Source: Acidimicrobiia bacterium (lineage in GTDB: Bacteria > Actinomycetota > Acidimicrobiia > Spongiisociales > ZC4RG35). From it: 5,510 bases of DNA. The translations under genes were made by a program, and so were the position numbers. The notes beneath the pieces were generated by a model that was given only the letters and a program-made list of their open reading frames with translations, was not told where the DNA came from and made no database searches. Positions 1 through 5,510 of the stretch are shown one piece after another. The number at the start of each line of letters is the position of its first letter. The first letter of the stretch is position 1. The stretch spans positions 1 to 5,510 of the forward strand of contig JAOUGY010000262.1 in the NCBI GenBank assembly GCA_029865445.1, written 5' to 3'.

Positions 1-108
1 CGAGTGCTGGCGGGTTTCGGTTTCCCACGTCACAGGGTGGTTCCGCGTTGAGCGTTCCCCCTACCTCCCATCTCCCTTCGGGCGTATCGCGCACGGCGCA
101 TTGCGCAG

Positions 109-1776
109 CTACCAGGGGGTGACGGCGACTTTGCCGTTGGTGCCGTCGACGGCCACGGCGACCTGGCCGTTGGCTTCTGCGAGGGTCGAAGCGAGCGCCT
201 CGTCGAGGTGGATGGCGCACACGGCGGGAATTGCGAGCGCCCTGGCCGACTCGAACAAGTGGGCGGCAGGCCCGCCGCCGGTGGTGATCAGGGCGGCGGC
301 GTCCCACAAGAGGGCGGCGAGGTTCGGGATCGGGTGAGTCCCTACCACCACGTCCCGAGGACGAAAGTGGCTGGTGTCGTATGGGTCGGAGATGAAACAC
401 AGTCGACCGGCCGCCACGCCCGGCGCCGCGGATGTGCCCTCTGCCCAACGACCCTGCGTCATGATGAGGGCGGCGTCGAACGGTTCCCAGCGATCGAATC
501 CGATCCGATCCCTCAGGCGGTCGGCTCTCCCCTCGGCCAGCACCGCGGCCACCTTCTCAGGCTCCATGTGCCATCCCAGTTCCGGCCGGGTGACCGCCCC
601 CAGTGCCACCAATGCCCTCCGGACTTGAGCCAGCAGACCGAGAACGAGTGCAGCCCGGTCCGGGTCTGGGGGGCGAAGCATCTCGAGCCGAGCGAGCGAA
701 TCGGACGGGTCGCTCGAGCGGAGGAGACGGAGGACCTCCTGGGCGTCTGCCGCCGCCATGGGTTTGGCCTGGTCCCACACCTCGGCGGTGAGAGCACGGG
801 AGTGTTCGGTTGCGGTCCGCAAAGCCTCGACCGGGTCGATGTCGATCGGCTCGGCGTCGTCGACGAGGACATCGATGTTGCCCAGCGCCCACGGCAGCAC
901 CAGCGATTCGCCGAGCGGGCCGGGGGCGCGGCGGACGGCCCTTGCCACTCGACTCGCCGTCTCCCCGACCAGGCCCGTGGGGAGTTCGTATCCCTGCTCG
1001 GCCGGTTCCGAGGATTTCAAGAGCTGGAACAACACCAGTTCCCCGCCGGCAGACGCCCACTCGCAACCCGTGGCGCCCACCCGGTCGTGGGCCTGGCGCA
1101 GCAGTTCGGCGACGCTGCCGATCAGGTCGGTACTCATCAATTCGATCGCTTCGGCGCCTGAGATGACACCGGACGTCCCGACCCTGGCATGTGAGCCGGG
1201 TTCCCATCCCTGGACCAACGGCGCAGGGGAACCGGCAACACCCACCACGATCACGTCGTCGCCTGCGATTCGCGCCGTCCCCCCGAACTCTGGGGAGAGG
1301 GCGGGTTGGACCAGCACCGCCATGGGTGCCGAACCAGGGGCGAGCTTGGCCGCCTCGTACCGTTCGAGGGTGTGGACGGTGAACGCCGAAGCCCAGCATC
1401 CCCGTACCGCCGTCTCGACCTCTCCGTGGAAGATCTCGAGGTATGAGGTGAAAGCCCCGGACCATTCGCCCTGACCTTCGAGGATCGACGAGGACCGCAC
1501 GATCATCGGCTCGGGCATCGACTCGGTGGCATCGAGGAGCGCCTCGGAGAGCGGAATCGAGAGCGGCTGTTGACTCATCGCAAGGCGGGCGCCGCCCGAT
1601 CCGCGAAGCCCCATCACCTCGACTCCAAAAGCCATGGGCTCTTTCGAGGCATCTGCCGGGACCACGATGCCCGGGAGCACGGGGAGACTGGCTTGTCGCC
1701 CGCGGGCAAGCCACGCCGCCTTTGCTCCGGCGACGGCCGGATCGGTTGCTTCGACGTCGTCGAGCGTGAGGATCAT
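109..1776 (-). CDS. PEP synthase/rifampin phosphotransferase-like protein: ATP-grasp plus phosphohistidine domain, no PEP barrel
   Basis: Residues are numbered from the ATG at 1776 (555 aa). The N-terminus resembles the PPDK/PEP-synthase ATP-grasp domain: a GAKAAWLA segment followed by LPVLPGIVVP (about 17-40), VRSSS (93-97) with Glu100, SGAFTSYL (106-113), VLVQ (154-157), and CEWASAGGELVLFQ (about 238-251), which matches the DIEWA...LQARP end of the domain. A mostly helical linker of roughly 190 residues follows. The C-terminus is a swivelling phosphohistidine domain: SAAPGVAAGR (about 449-458), then TTGGGPAAH with the likely phosphorylated His506 and ARALAIPAV. In this family ATP phosphorylates the His, which swings to a second site to phosphorylate the substrate; in PEP synthase that is pyruvate and in Rph it is rifampin. 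No PEP/pyruvate-binding TIM barrel is present, so the acceptor is unknown. The usual Arg of LQARP is Leu (FQLLK). The reading frame extends upstream to 1866, but this puts about 30 low-complexity residues through a hairpin, so ATG 1776 is preferred; only a weak GAG-type ribosome site precedes it. Likely cytoplasmic. Fold confident, substrate unknown. Confidence 0.85.
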   Translation of the reverse strand: MILTLDDVEATDPAVAGAKAAWLARGRQASLPVLPGIVVPADASKEPMAFGVEVMGLRGSGGARLAMSQQPLSIPLSEALLDATESMPEPMIVRSSSILEGQGEWSGAFTSYLEIFHGEVETAVRGCWASAFTVHTLERYEAAKLAPGSAPMAVLVQPALSPEFGGTARIAGDDVIVVGVAGSPAPLVQGWEPGSHARVGTSGVISGAEAIELMSTDLIGSVAELLRQAHDRVGATGCEWASAGGELVLFQLLKSSEPAEQGYELPTGLVGETASRVARAVRRAPGPLGESLVLPWALGNIDVLVDDAEPIDIDPVEALRTATEHSRALTAEVWDQAKPMAAADAQEVLRLLRSSDPSDSLARLEMLRPPDPDRAALVLGLLAQVRRALVALGAVTRPELGWHMEPEKVAAVLAEGRADRLRDRIGFDRWEPFDAALIMTQGRWAEGTSAAPGVAAGRLCFISDPYDTSHFRPRDVVVGTHPIPNLAALLWDAAALITTGGGPAAHLFESARALAIPAVCAIHLDEALASTLAEANGQVAVAVDGTNGKVAVTPW

Positions 1777-1836
1777 TCGTTTCTCGATTGGGGTGTCGAA
1801 CCTAGATGATCGCAGACGAGGAGACCAGGTGCAGCA

Positions 1837-1866
1837 GTGAGGGGAGGCCGAACGGCCTCCCCTCAC
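1837..1866 (-). terminator. Perfect GC-rich hairpin, probable terminator of the synthase-like/M24 operon
   Basis: Arm 1837-1850 (gtgaggggaggccg) is the exact reverse complement of 1853-1866. The practical fold is a 13-bp stem with a 4-nt loop. It begins 21 nt past the stop of the M24 gene, where a terminator is expected, and about 60 nt ahead of the next gene's start. There is no clear U-tract after it on the minus strand, so termination would be of the U-less kind proposed for high-GC bacteria. It could instead be an RNA-processing or mRNA 3'-end stabilising element that allows read-through into the downstream gene. Confidence 0.65.
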
Positions 1867-1887
1867 CAGATCGATCGCCGTCTCCGG

Positions 1888-3126
1888 TCAGCTGGTGACG
1901 ATGATCTCGTGCTGTTTGTACGTCGTCACCATCTCGTAACCGGTCTTGGTGACGTACAGCATCTCCTCCAGTCGCACGCCGTGATCGTGGAGTTTTCCGT
2001 TCTGGGTTTCCAGGGCGAAGGTCATGCCCTCGAGGATCTCAACCGGGTGGTCGAGCGACCAGATCCGGGAGATGACGGGCGGGTCGTACTGGGCGAGACC
2101 AAGGCCGTGACCCCAGTTGTTCGCCGCCGCCTGATCCTCTTCCTTGTATCCCCAATACTCCATCGCCGAAGGCCATTCGGCCGCCACCTCGGCTGTGCTG
2201 GCCCCGGGCTTGACCTTGTCGATCGACCGCCACAACCAGTCGTGGGCGGCGTCATAGGTCGCCTGCATTTCATCGGTGGGAGTGCCACCCACGCAGTAGG
2301 TCCGGTAGCAGCATGACTTGAATCCGTTCCACGTGAGCGCCGCCAGGTCGACGATCACCAGCTCGCCGGGGCGGATCATCCTGTCGGAGAAGTTCCGCCA
2401 GTTCGGCCAGGCATTGGGACCGGACGACACGATCACGTCTTCGACGTCTTCCATGCCGGGGATCGAGTACAGCTTCTCGAACCCGAAGGCGGCGACCTCG
2501 TTCTCTGTCATGCCTGGCTTGATGAAGTTGGTGATCTCGTAGTGGACGTAGTCACAAATGGCGCCGACGATCGAGAACGCCTTGATCTCGTCGGGGCTCT
2601 TGACTGCCCGAGCGTTCATCATGGGCGTCATGCCGTCGGTCCAGTTGATGTTGCGTCGCTCGAACTCACGGATCAGGTTGATGTCGATGAAGTCCACACC
2701 CAGCGGCATGTCCTTGACGCCGGCATCCTCGAGGTCGTTCATGAGCGAGTTCACGAACTTGTTCACCTGCTGCTCGGCTGCCGGACCGACCGCACCCTTG
2801 ATCCACGCGTACGAGTAACGGATGTTCTCCTTGGGGATCCACGGGTTGTGCACTTCGAGGTGGAAGCCGATGTCGCCCTGCTCGTACACGATCGGGGGCT
2901 TGCCGGCGGGGAGCACCACGTATCGCAGTCCGGGCTTGAGCCGGTTCCATCCCGGGGTCAGCGTGGACGAGACGTACCGCATGTTCTCGTCGTAGAAGAG
3001 CAACAACGCGCCGAGCCCTGCCTTCTCCATCTCGGCGTGGGCTCGCTTGAGACGCCAATCTCTGACGTTGGCCCAGTTGATGCCTTCCTTCCAGTCCGTG
3101 CTGAGGCCGAAGAACGCCTCTCTCAT
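1888..3126 (-). CDS. Diverged M24-family (aminopeptidase P/creatinase/DddP-fold) protein with altered catalytic residues
   Basis: 412 aa. Residues about 20-165 resemble the creatinase/prolidase N-terminal domain (RDWRLKRAHAEMEKAGLGAL, then NMRYVSS). Residues about 170-412 are the pita-bread M24 domain. Visible landmarks are ARAVKSPDEI (172-181), SSGPNAWPNW (234-243), PGELVIVD with Asp260, GFKSCCYRT (268-276), GHGLGLAQYDPP (339-350) with His340, EGMTFALE with Glu373, and GVRLEE with Glu387. Asp260, His340, Glu373 and Glu387 match four of the five metal ligands of aminopeptidase P. The second Asp aligns with Cys272. The two substrate-side His positions are Trp243 and Tyr347. Members of this fold hydrolyse Xaa-Pro peptides, creatine or ectoine, or cleave DMSP (DddP). 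Spacing around Asp260-Cys272 fits DddP better than peptidases, as far as I recall that sequence. A peptidase role is doubtful and I do not assign DddP. Start ATG 3126 has a GGAAAGGA site about 8 nt upstream. The gene follows the synthase-like gene by 45 bp, probably in one transcript. Confidence 0.9.
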   Translation of the reverse strand: MREAFFGLSTDWKEGINWANVRDWRLKRAHAEMEKAGLGALLLFYDENMRYVSSTLTPGWNRLKPGLRYVVLPAGKPPIVYEQGDIGFHLEVHNPWIPKENIRYSYAWIKGAVGPAAEQQVNKFVNSLMNDLEDAGVKDMPLGVDFIDINLIREFERRNINWTDGMTPMMNARAVKSPDEIKAFSIVGAICDYVHYEITNFIKPGMTENEVAAFGFEKLYSIPGMEDVEDVIVSSGPNAWPNWRNFSDRMIRPGELVIVDLAALTWNGFKSCCYRTYCVGGTPTDEMQATYDAAHDWLWRSIDKVKPGASTAEVAAEWPSAMEYWGYKEEDQAAANNWGHGLGLAQYDPPVISRIWSLDHPVEILEGMTFALETQNGKLHDHGVRLEEMLYVTKTGYEMVTTYKQHEIIVTS

Positions 3127-3171
3127 GTGATCGGTTCCTTTCCTTCTCGATCTCGTGTCTCGAACGGCGAC

Positions 3172-4401
3172 TCAGACGCGGTCAGGAAGCACCTCCCGGA
3201 CGATGTCTAGGAATTCGTCGTCGTCGAGCAGACCCTTCTTGGCGAGCGACTTGCCTTTGACCTCGGCCAAGATCGCCTCGATCTCTTTGGTCTCGGCGTC
3301 ATAGATGCCGTGCTTGCCGAGCCAGATGGCGACCGAGTCGAGACCCGAACCCTTGCCGAGGACGATCTTGGGGTCGGCCTGGCCCACCAACTCTGGCCGG
3401 TAGGGGAACGGCTCGAGGAGTTCATCGCCGACGTTCTTGACCCACGTAGTGATGATGCCCGACTCCACGTTGTAGAGCATGTCACCGGTGATCGGACGGT
3501 TTGCCGGCTGTTGAACCCCGGAGAGTTCCGCCACGAGCCGGGCAATCGAGGTGAATTTGGTGGTGTCGATGCCGGTGTCGATGCCGTACATTGTGAGCAT
3601 GGCGAGCACCGTTTCCTCGGTGGGGGCGTTGCCGGCCCTTTCGCCGATACCGCTGACCGTGGTGTGAATCACCGACGCGCCCTCTGTGAGGGCGAGGATC
3701 GAGTTGGCGACGCCCATCCCGAAGTCCATGTGGAAGTGGGTTTCGAGTGGGACGTTGAGTCGTTCGCGAACCCGCCGCGTGTAGTAGCTGATGGCGTGGG
3801 GTGAGGTGACTCCGAAGGTGTCGACGAGGGCGATCTTGTCGACGTGGCCTTCGGTGGCCACGGTCTCGAGGTCGTCGAGTAGTTGGGTCATCGATGACCG
3901 GGTGGCGTCGATCGGGAAGAACGTGACCTGCAGTCCGTTCTCGTGGGCGTGTTTGGTGGACTCCACCGATGCCGCGATCGCCTTCTCCACGGGCCACCGG
4001 TAGGCCTTCTCGATGAGGTGGTGGCTGGCAGGCACCTCCATCACGACGCCTTTGACACCGGTCTCCACGGCGAGGTCGACGTCGGAGATCATGCAGCGGG
4101 AGAAAGCGTAGATCTCGGTCGGGAGGTCGAGGGCGACCATGCGCTCGATGGCTTCCCTGTCGGCGGGTGACACGGCGGGAAGGCCCGCTTCGATGCGGTG
4201 GATCCCGGCCTCGGCCAGAGCCTCGGCGATCCTCACCTTTTCGTCGGCGGTGAACTCAACCCCGGCTTGCTGCTCGCCGTCACGGAGCGTGACGTCGTGG
4301 ATCTCAACCTTCTCGGGGATGTTGAAGCCCTGGGTCACCTCCGGTAGGTAGTTCCATGGGCTCGAAAACCATTGGTCGGTCTTCCACGGCGTCTCGGACA
4401 T
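3172..4401 (-). CDS. DRE-TIM metallolyase-superfamily enzyme, 2-isopropylmalate/homocitrate synthase-like
   Basis: 409 aa. After an unusual Trp-rich leader (residues 6-20, containing WKTDQWF and PWNYLPE) comes a TIM barrel with the signature TLRDGEQQ (38-45; Arg40, Asp41), FFPIDATRSS (161-170), LVDTFGVTSP (192-201), the metal motif THFHMDFG (221-228; His222, His224), Asn233, and GIGERAGN (251-258; Asn258). GIGERAGN is typical of LeuA/NifV-type synthases rather than HMG-CoA lyases. These enzymes condense acetyl-CoA or another acyl-CoA with a 2-oxoacid, using a divalent metal. Residues about 265-409 resemble the linker subdomains (PANRPITGDMLYNVESGI near 299-316, and LGKGSG). The LeuA leucine-binding regulatory domain is absent, so the length is like homocitrate synthase or isopropylmalate synthase-like proteins. 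Odd points: the usual HND is HMD, and the HESGIH-type motif reads NVESGII, so its His residues are missing. The substrate is probably not that of LeuA or NifV. Start ATG 4401 has GAGGGAG 9 nt upstream. It is first in its operon and divergent from the SDR. Confidence 0.9.
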   Translation of the reverse strand: MSETPWKTDQWFSSPWNYLPEVTQGFNIPEKVEIHDVTLRDGEQQAGVEFTADEKVRIAEALAEAGIHRIEAGLPAVSPADREAIERMVALDLPTEIYAFSRCMISDVDLAVETGVKGVVMEVPASHHLIEKAYRWPVEKAIAASVESTKHAHENGLQVTFFPIDATRSSMTQLLDDLETVATEGHVDKIALVDTFGVTSPHAISYYTRRVRERLNVPLETHFHMDFGMGVANSILALTEGASVIHTTVSGIGERAGNAPTEETVLAMLTMYGIDTGIDTTKFTSIARLVAELSGVQQPANRPITGDMLYNVESGIITTWVKNVGDELLEPFPYRPELVGQADPKIVLGKGSGLDSVAIWLGKHGIYDAETKEIEAILAEVKGKSLAKKGLLDDDEFLDIVREVLPDRV

Positions 4402-4479
4402 GAGTCATCGCTCCCTCTGCGGATTCATCTCGATATTGCATCATATACGATCGTGATCGCGCCGCGTACAGGAGGAACA
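4402..4479. promoter_or_regulatory. 78-bp divergent promoter region between the synthase-like and SDR operons
   Basis: This is the only gap between two divergent genes and must hold the promoters of both units. It contains the one AT-rich patch in the area (about 4430-4448). On the minus strand TATGAT (4445-4440) matches the -10 consensus at five of six positions and would give a leader of about 32 nt, but no good -35 box is seen. On the plus strand TATACG (4444-4449) is a poor -10 overlapping it. A dyad, cgatc-gt-gatcg (4448-4459), lies beside these elements and could be an operator. The gap position is firm; the individual boxes are guesses. Confidence 0.5.
4470..4475 (+). promoter_or_regulatory. 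Shine-Dalgarno site setting the GTG start of the SDR
   Basis: AGGAGG lies 4 nt before GTG 4480. It fixes the SDR start there, rather than at the in-frame ATG at 4372, which lies inside the divergent synthase-like gene and would add 36 residues without SDR character. The downstream cupin gene has the same AGGAGG at the same 4-nt spacing (5245-5250). Confidence 0.85.
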
Positions 4480-5229
4480 GTGCCCAACGTCGATTTCCGG
4501 TTCCACGACACAGTGGTCGCCGTCACCGGAGCGGCAATTGGCATCGGAAGGGCCGCCGCCCGGGCCTTCGCGGCTGCAGGTGCCGCCGCCTACTTCCTCG
4601 ACATCGATGAAGTGGCCGGATCGGAGGCGGCCGGAGGAAGCGGCGTATTCGTGAAATGCGACGTCACCGCCCCCGACTCGATCTCGCTCGCCATGTCCCG
4701 GATCGAGACAAACCACGGACGGCTGGACGTGCTCGTCAACAACGCCGGCGGCTTCGCGGCCCAGCGCAACACCGAGGATGTCCCGCTCGAGGAGTGGAAA
4801 CGCATCCTCGACCTCAACCTCACGTCGGTGTTTCTGATGTCGAAGGCGGCCGTGCCGCTGCTGCGCAAGTCGACCGGCGGGCGGATCGTCAATATGGGAT
4901 CGCTTGCGGGTCAGCTCACCTCGTACCGGACGGCGCCGCCATATGCCTCGGCCAAGGCGGGTGTGCATTCGCTCACCCGGGTCATGGCCTCGGAATTGGC
5001 CACCGAAGGTATCACGGTCAACGCCATCGCCCCTTCGGCAGTGCTCACCGAACGTATCGTCGAGTTGCGCGACGAACAAGAACGAGCGGAGACCGCCAGG
5101 TCGATTCCCCTGGGCAGGTATCAGACACCCGAGGAGCTGGCGGCCTGGGTGCTGTTCCTGGCTTCGGCCGAAGCGGGGTTCGTGACGGGCCAGACCTTCG
5201 GGGTCAACGGCGGAAGGTACATGGGGTGA
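4480..5229 (+). CDS. Classical short-chain dehydrogenase/reductase (SDR), probably NAD(H)-dependent
   Basis: 249 aa from GTG 4480, the usual size for classical SDRs. The Rossmann fold is complete: the dinucleotide-binding TGAAIGIG (16-23), an acidic Asp41 at the end of the second strand (YFLDID), Asp61 in the KCDVT adenine-contact segment, NNAG (87-90), and the catalytic tetrad Asn113, Ser141, Tyr155 and Lys159 in YASAK. Asp41 usually favours NAD(H) over NADP(H). The C-terminal part, NAIAPSAVLT (about 193-202) and VTGQTFGVNGGRYMG, matches the family's substrate-loop and C-terminal segments. Enzymes of this class interconvert an alcohol and a ketone in the cytoplasm; the substrate cannot be read from sequence, and annotation as a 3-oxoacyl-ACP reductase would be only generic. 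It starts the plus-strand unit and is followed 25 bp after its stop by the cupin gene, so it shares control with the divergent synthase-like and M24 genes. No catalytic residue is missing. Confidence 0.95.
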   Translation: MPNVDFRFHDTVVAVTGAAIGIGRAAARAFAAAGAAAYFLDIDEVAGSEAAGGSGVFVKCDVTAPDSISLAMSRIETNHGRLDVLVNNAGGFAAQRNTEDVPLEEWKRILDLNLTSVFLMSKAAVPLLRKSTGGRIVNMGSLAGQLTSYRTAPPYASAKAGVHSLTRVMASELATEGITVNAIAPSAVLTERIVELRDEQERAETARSIPLGRYQTPEELAAWVLFLASAEAGFVTGQTFGVNGGRYMG

Positions 5230-5254
5230 CAGGATCGGTGACTCAGGAGGACTC

Positions 5255-5510
5255 ATGCCCGAGATCGTGAAGTACAACGCCGCTCCTCTTGTGGAGCGGG
5301 GAGACGGGATCGTGAGTGTGCAACTGACGCCCGAACCCCTCGACGAACAGGGCTTCATCATGGGGACGACCTTGTTCCCGCCTGGCACCGGATTGGCGCT
5401 CCATTGCCACAACACCACCGAGCAGGTCACGCTCCTCGAGGGTTCCGCGCTGGCGGAGGTCGACGGTCGGATCTACGAGGCCGAGCCGTACGACACCACC
5501 GACGTACCGG
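5255..5510 (+). CDS. Small cupin-domain protein, 3' end cut by the window
   Basis: ATG 5255 has AGGAGG 4 nt upstream, and the frame stays open for 85 codons to the window edge, so the gene is partial only because the sequence ends. The first cupin motif G(X)5HXH(X)3E(X)6G is complete: Gly44, His50, His52, Glu56 and Gly63 (segment GTGLALHCHNTTEQV). His50, His52 and Glu56 would be three metal ligands. The fourth, a His in the second cupin motif, should lie just past the edge, since the last visible residues (YDTTDVP) resemble the lead-in to that motif. The protein is probably a single-domain cupin of roughly 100-130 aa. Such proteins include dioxygenases, isomerases, decarboxylases and non-enzymatic binders, so no reaction is assigned. 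Its 25-bp spacing to the SDR suggests co-transcription. I see no signal peptide. Confidence 0.85.
   Translation, partial: MPEIVKYNAAPLVERGDGIVSVQLTPEPLDEQGFIMGTTLFPPGTGLALHCHNTTEQVTLLEGSALAEVDGRIYEAEPYDTTDVP

Noticed and set aside
1..108. Start of another minus-strand gene or a terminator downstream of the phosphotransferase-like gene
   Set aside because: The ATG reading from 71 hits a stop after 13 codons, later GTG frames are open for only about 11 codons to the edge, and the small GCGCA/TGCGC inverted repeat near 90-108 is too weak to call.
208..1161. Long plus-strand open frame (about 317 codons) opposite the phosphotransferase-like gene
   Set aside because: Its translation is Arg/Gly/Pro-rich with no recognisable domain, and the minus-strand frame carries clear family motifs. 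Long antisense open frames are common at this GC content.
557..1714. Second long minus-strand frame (385 codons) inside the phosphotransferase-like gene
   Set aside because: The product is Arg/Gly/Pro-rich low-complexity sequence, typical of a shifted reading of a GC-rich gene.
1799..1804. Possible minus-strand -10 box (TAGGTT) for a separate promoter of the phosphotransferase-like gene
   Set aside because: It fits only the loose TANNNT pattern, and the -35 candidate about 18 nt upstream (CTGGTC) is poor. A promoter in 1777-1836 is plausible but not supported by these bases alone.
1777..1866. 30-residue N-terminal extension of the phosphotransferase-like protein from GTG 1866
   Set aside because: It would be encoded by the terminator-like hairpin and has Arg/Ser/Cys-rich composition. 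The family-like N-terminus begins at ATG 1776.
1888..3126. Naming the M24 protein as DMSP lyase DddP, ectoine hydrolase or Xaa-Pro aminopeptidase
   Set aside because: The second metal Asp is replaced by Cys and key His positions are aromatic, so none of these specific activities is supported.
4372..4479. Upstream ATG start for the SDR
   Set aside because: It overlaps the 5' end of the divergent gene. The AGGAGG before GTG 4480 and the normal SDR N-terminus support the later start.
4441..5430. Long minus-strand frame (329 codons) opposite the SDR and cupin
   Set aside because: No domain is recognisable, and it lies antisense to a complete classical SDR with all catalytic residues.

Overview
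The window is GC-rich, has strong purine-rich ribosome binding sites and carries five metabolic genes. There is no mobile element, RNA gene or CRISPR array. Base composition and gene style suggest a high-GC bacterium, most likely an Actinomycetota (possibly Acidimicrobiia-like) chromosome. This is an inference from style only; no marker gene is present and a high-GC Chloroflexota or proteobacterium is not excluded.

Layout from left to right: 1-108 is non-coding sequence downstream of the first gene. 109-1776 (minus) is a two-domain ATP-grasp plus phosphohistidine protein of the PEP synthase / rifampin phosphotransferase type, without a PEP-binding barrel. 1837-1866 is a perfect GC-rich hairpin, probably a terminator. 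1888-3126 (minus) is a diverged M24 (aminopeptidase P / creatinase / DddP fold) protein. 3172-4401 (minus) is a DRE-TIM Claisen-condensing enzyme of the 2-isopropylmalate/homocitrate synthase type. 4402-4479 is a 78-bp divergent promoter region. 4480-5229 (plus) is a classical short-chain dehydrogenase. 5255 to the window end (plus) is a small cupin, cut off by the window edge.

The architecture is two divergent transcription units: synthase-like then M24 on the minus strand (45-bp gap), and SDR then cupin on the plus strand (25-bp gap). They share one short control region. This suggests one co-regulated small-molecule pathway: an oxidoreductase, a metal-binding cupin, a carbon-carbon bond forming or breaking DRE-TIM enzyme, and an M24-fold enzyme. 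The phosphotransferase-like gene follows in the same direction but lies behind the hairpin, so its membership is less certain. No substrate can be named from the sequence.

The most notable points are in the active sites. The M24 protein keeps four metal ligands, but the second metal Asp aligns with Cys and both substrate-side His positions of aminopeptidase P are aromatic. The DRE-TIM enzyme keeps its metal site but lacks the two His of the C-terminal HESGIH-type motif. Both look like enzymes for an unassigned reaction.
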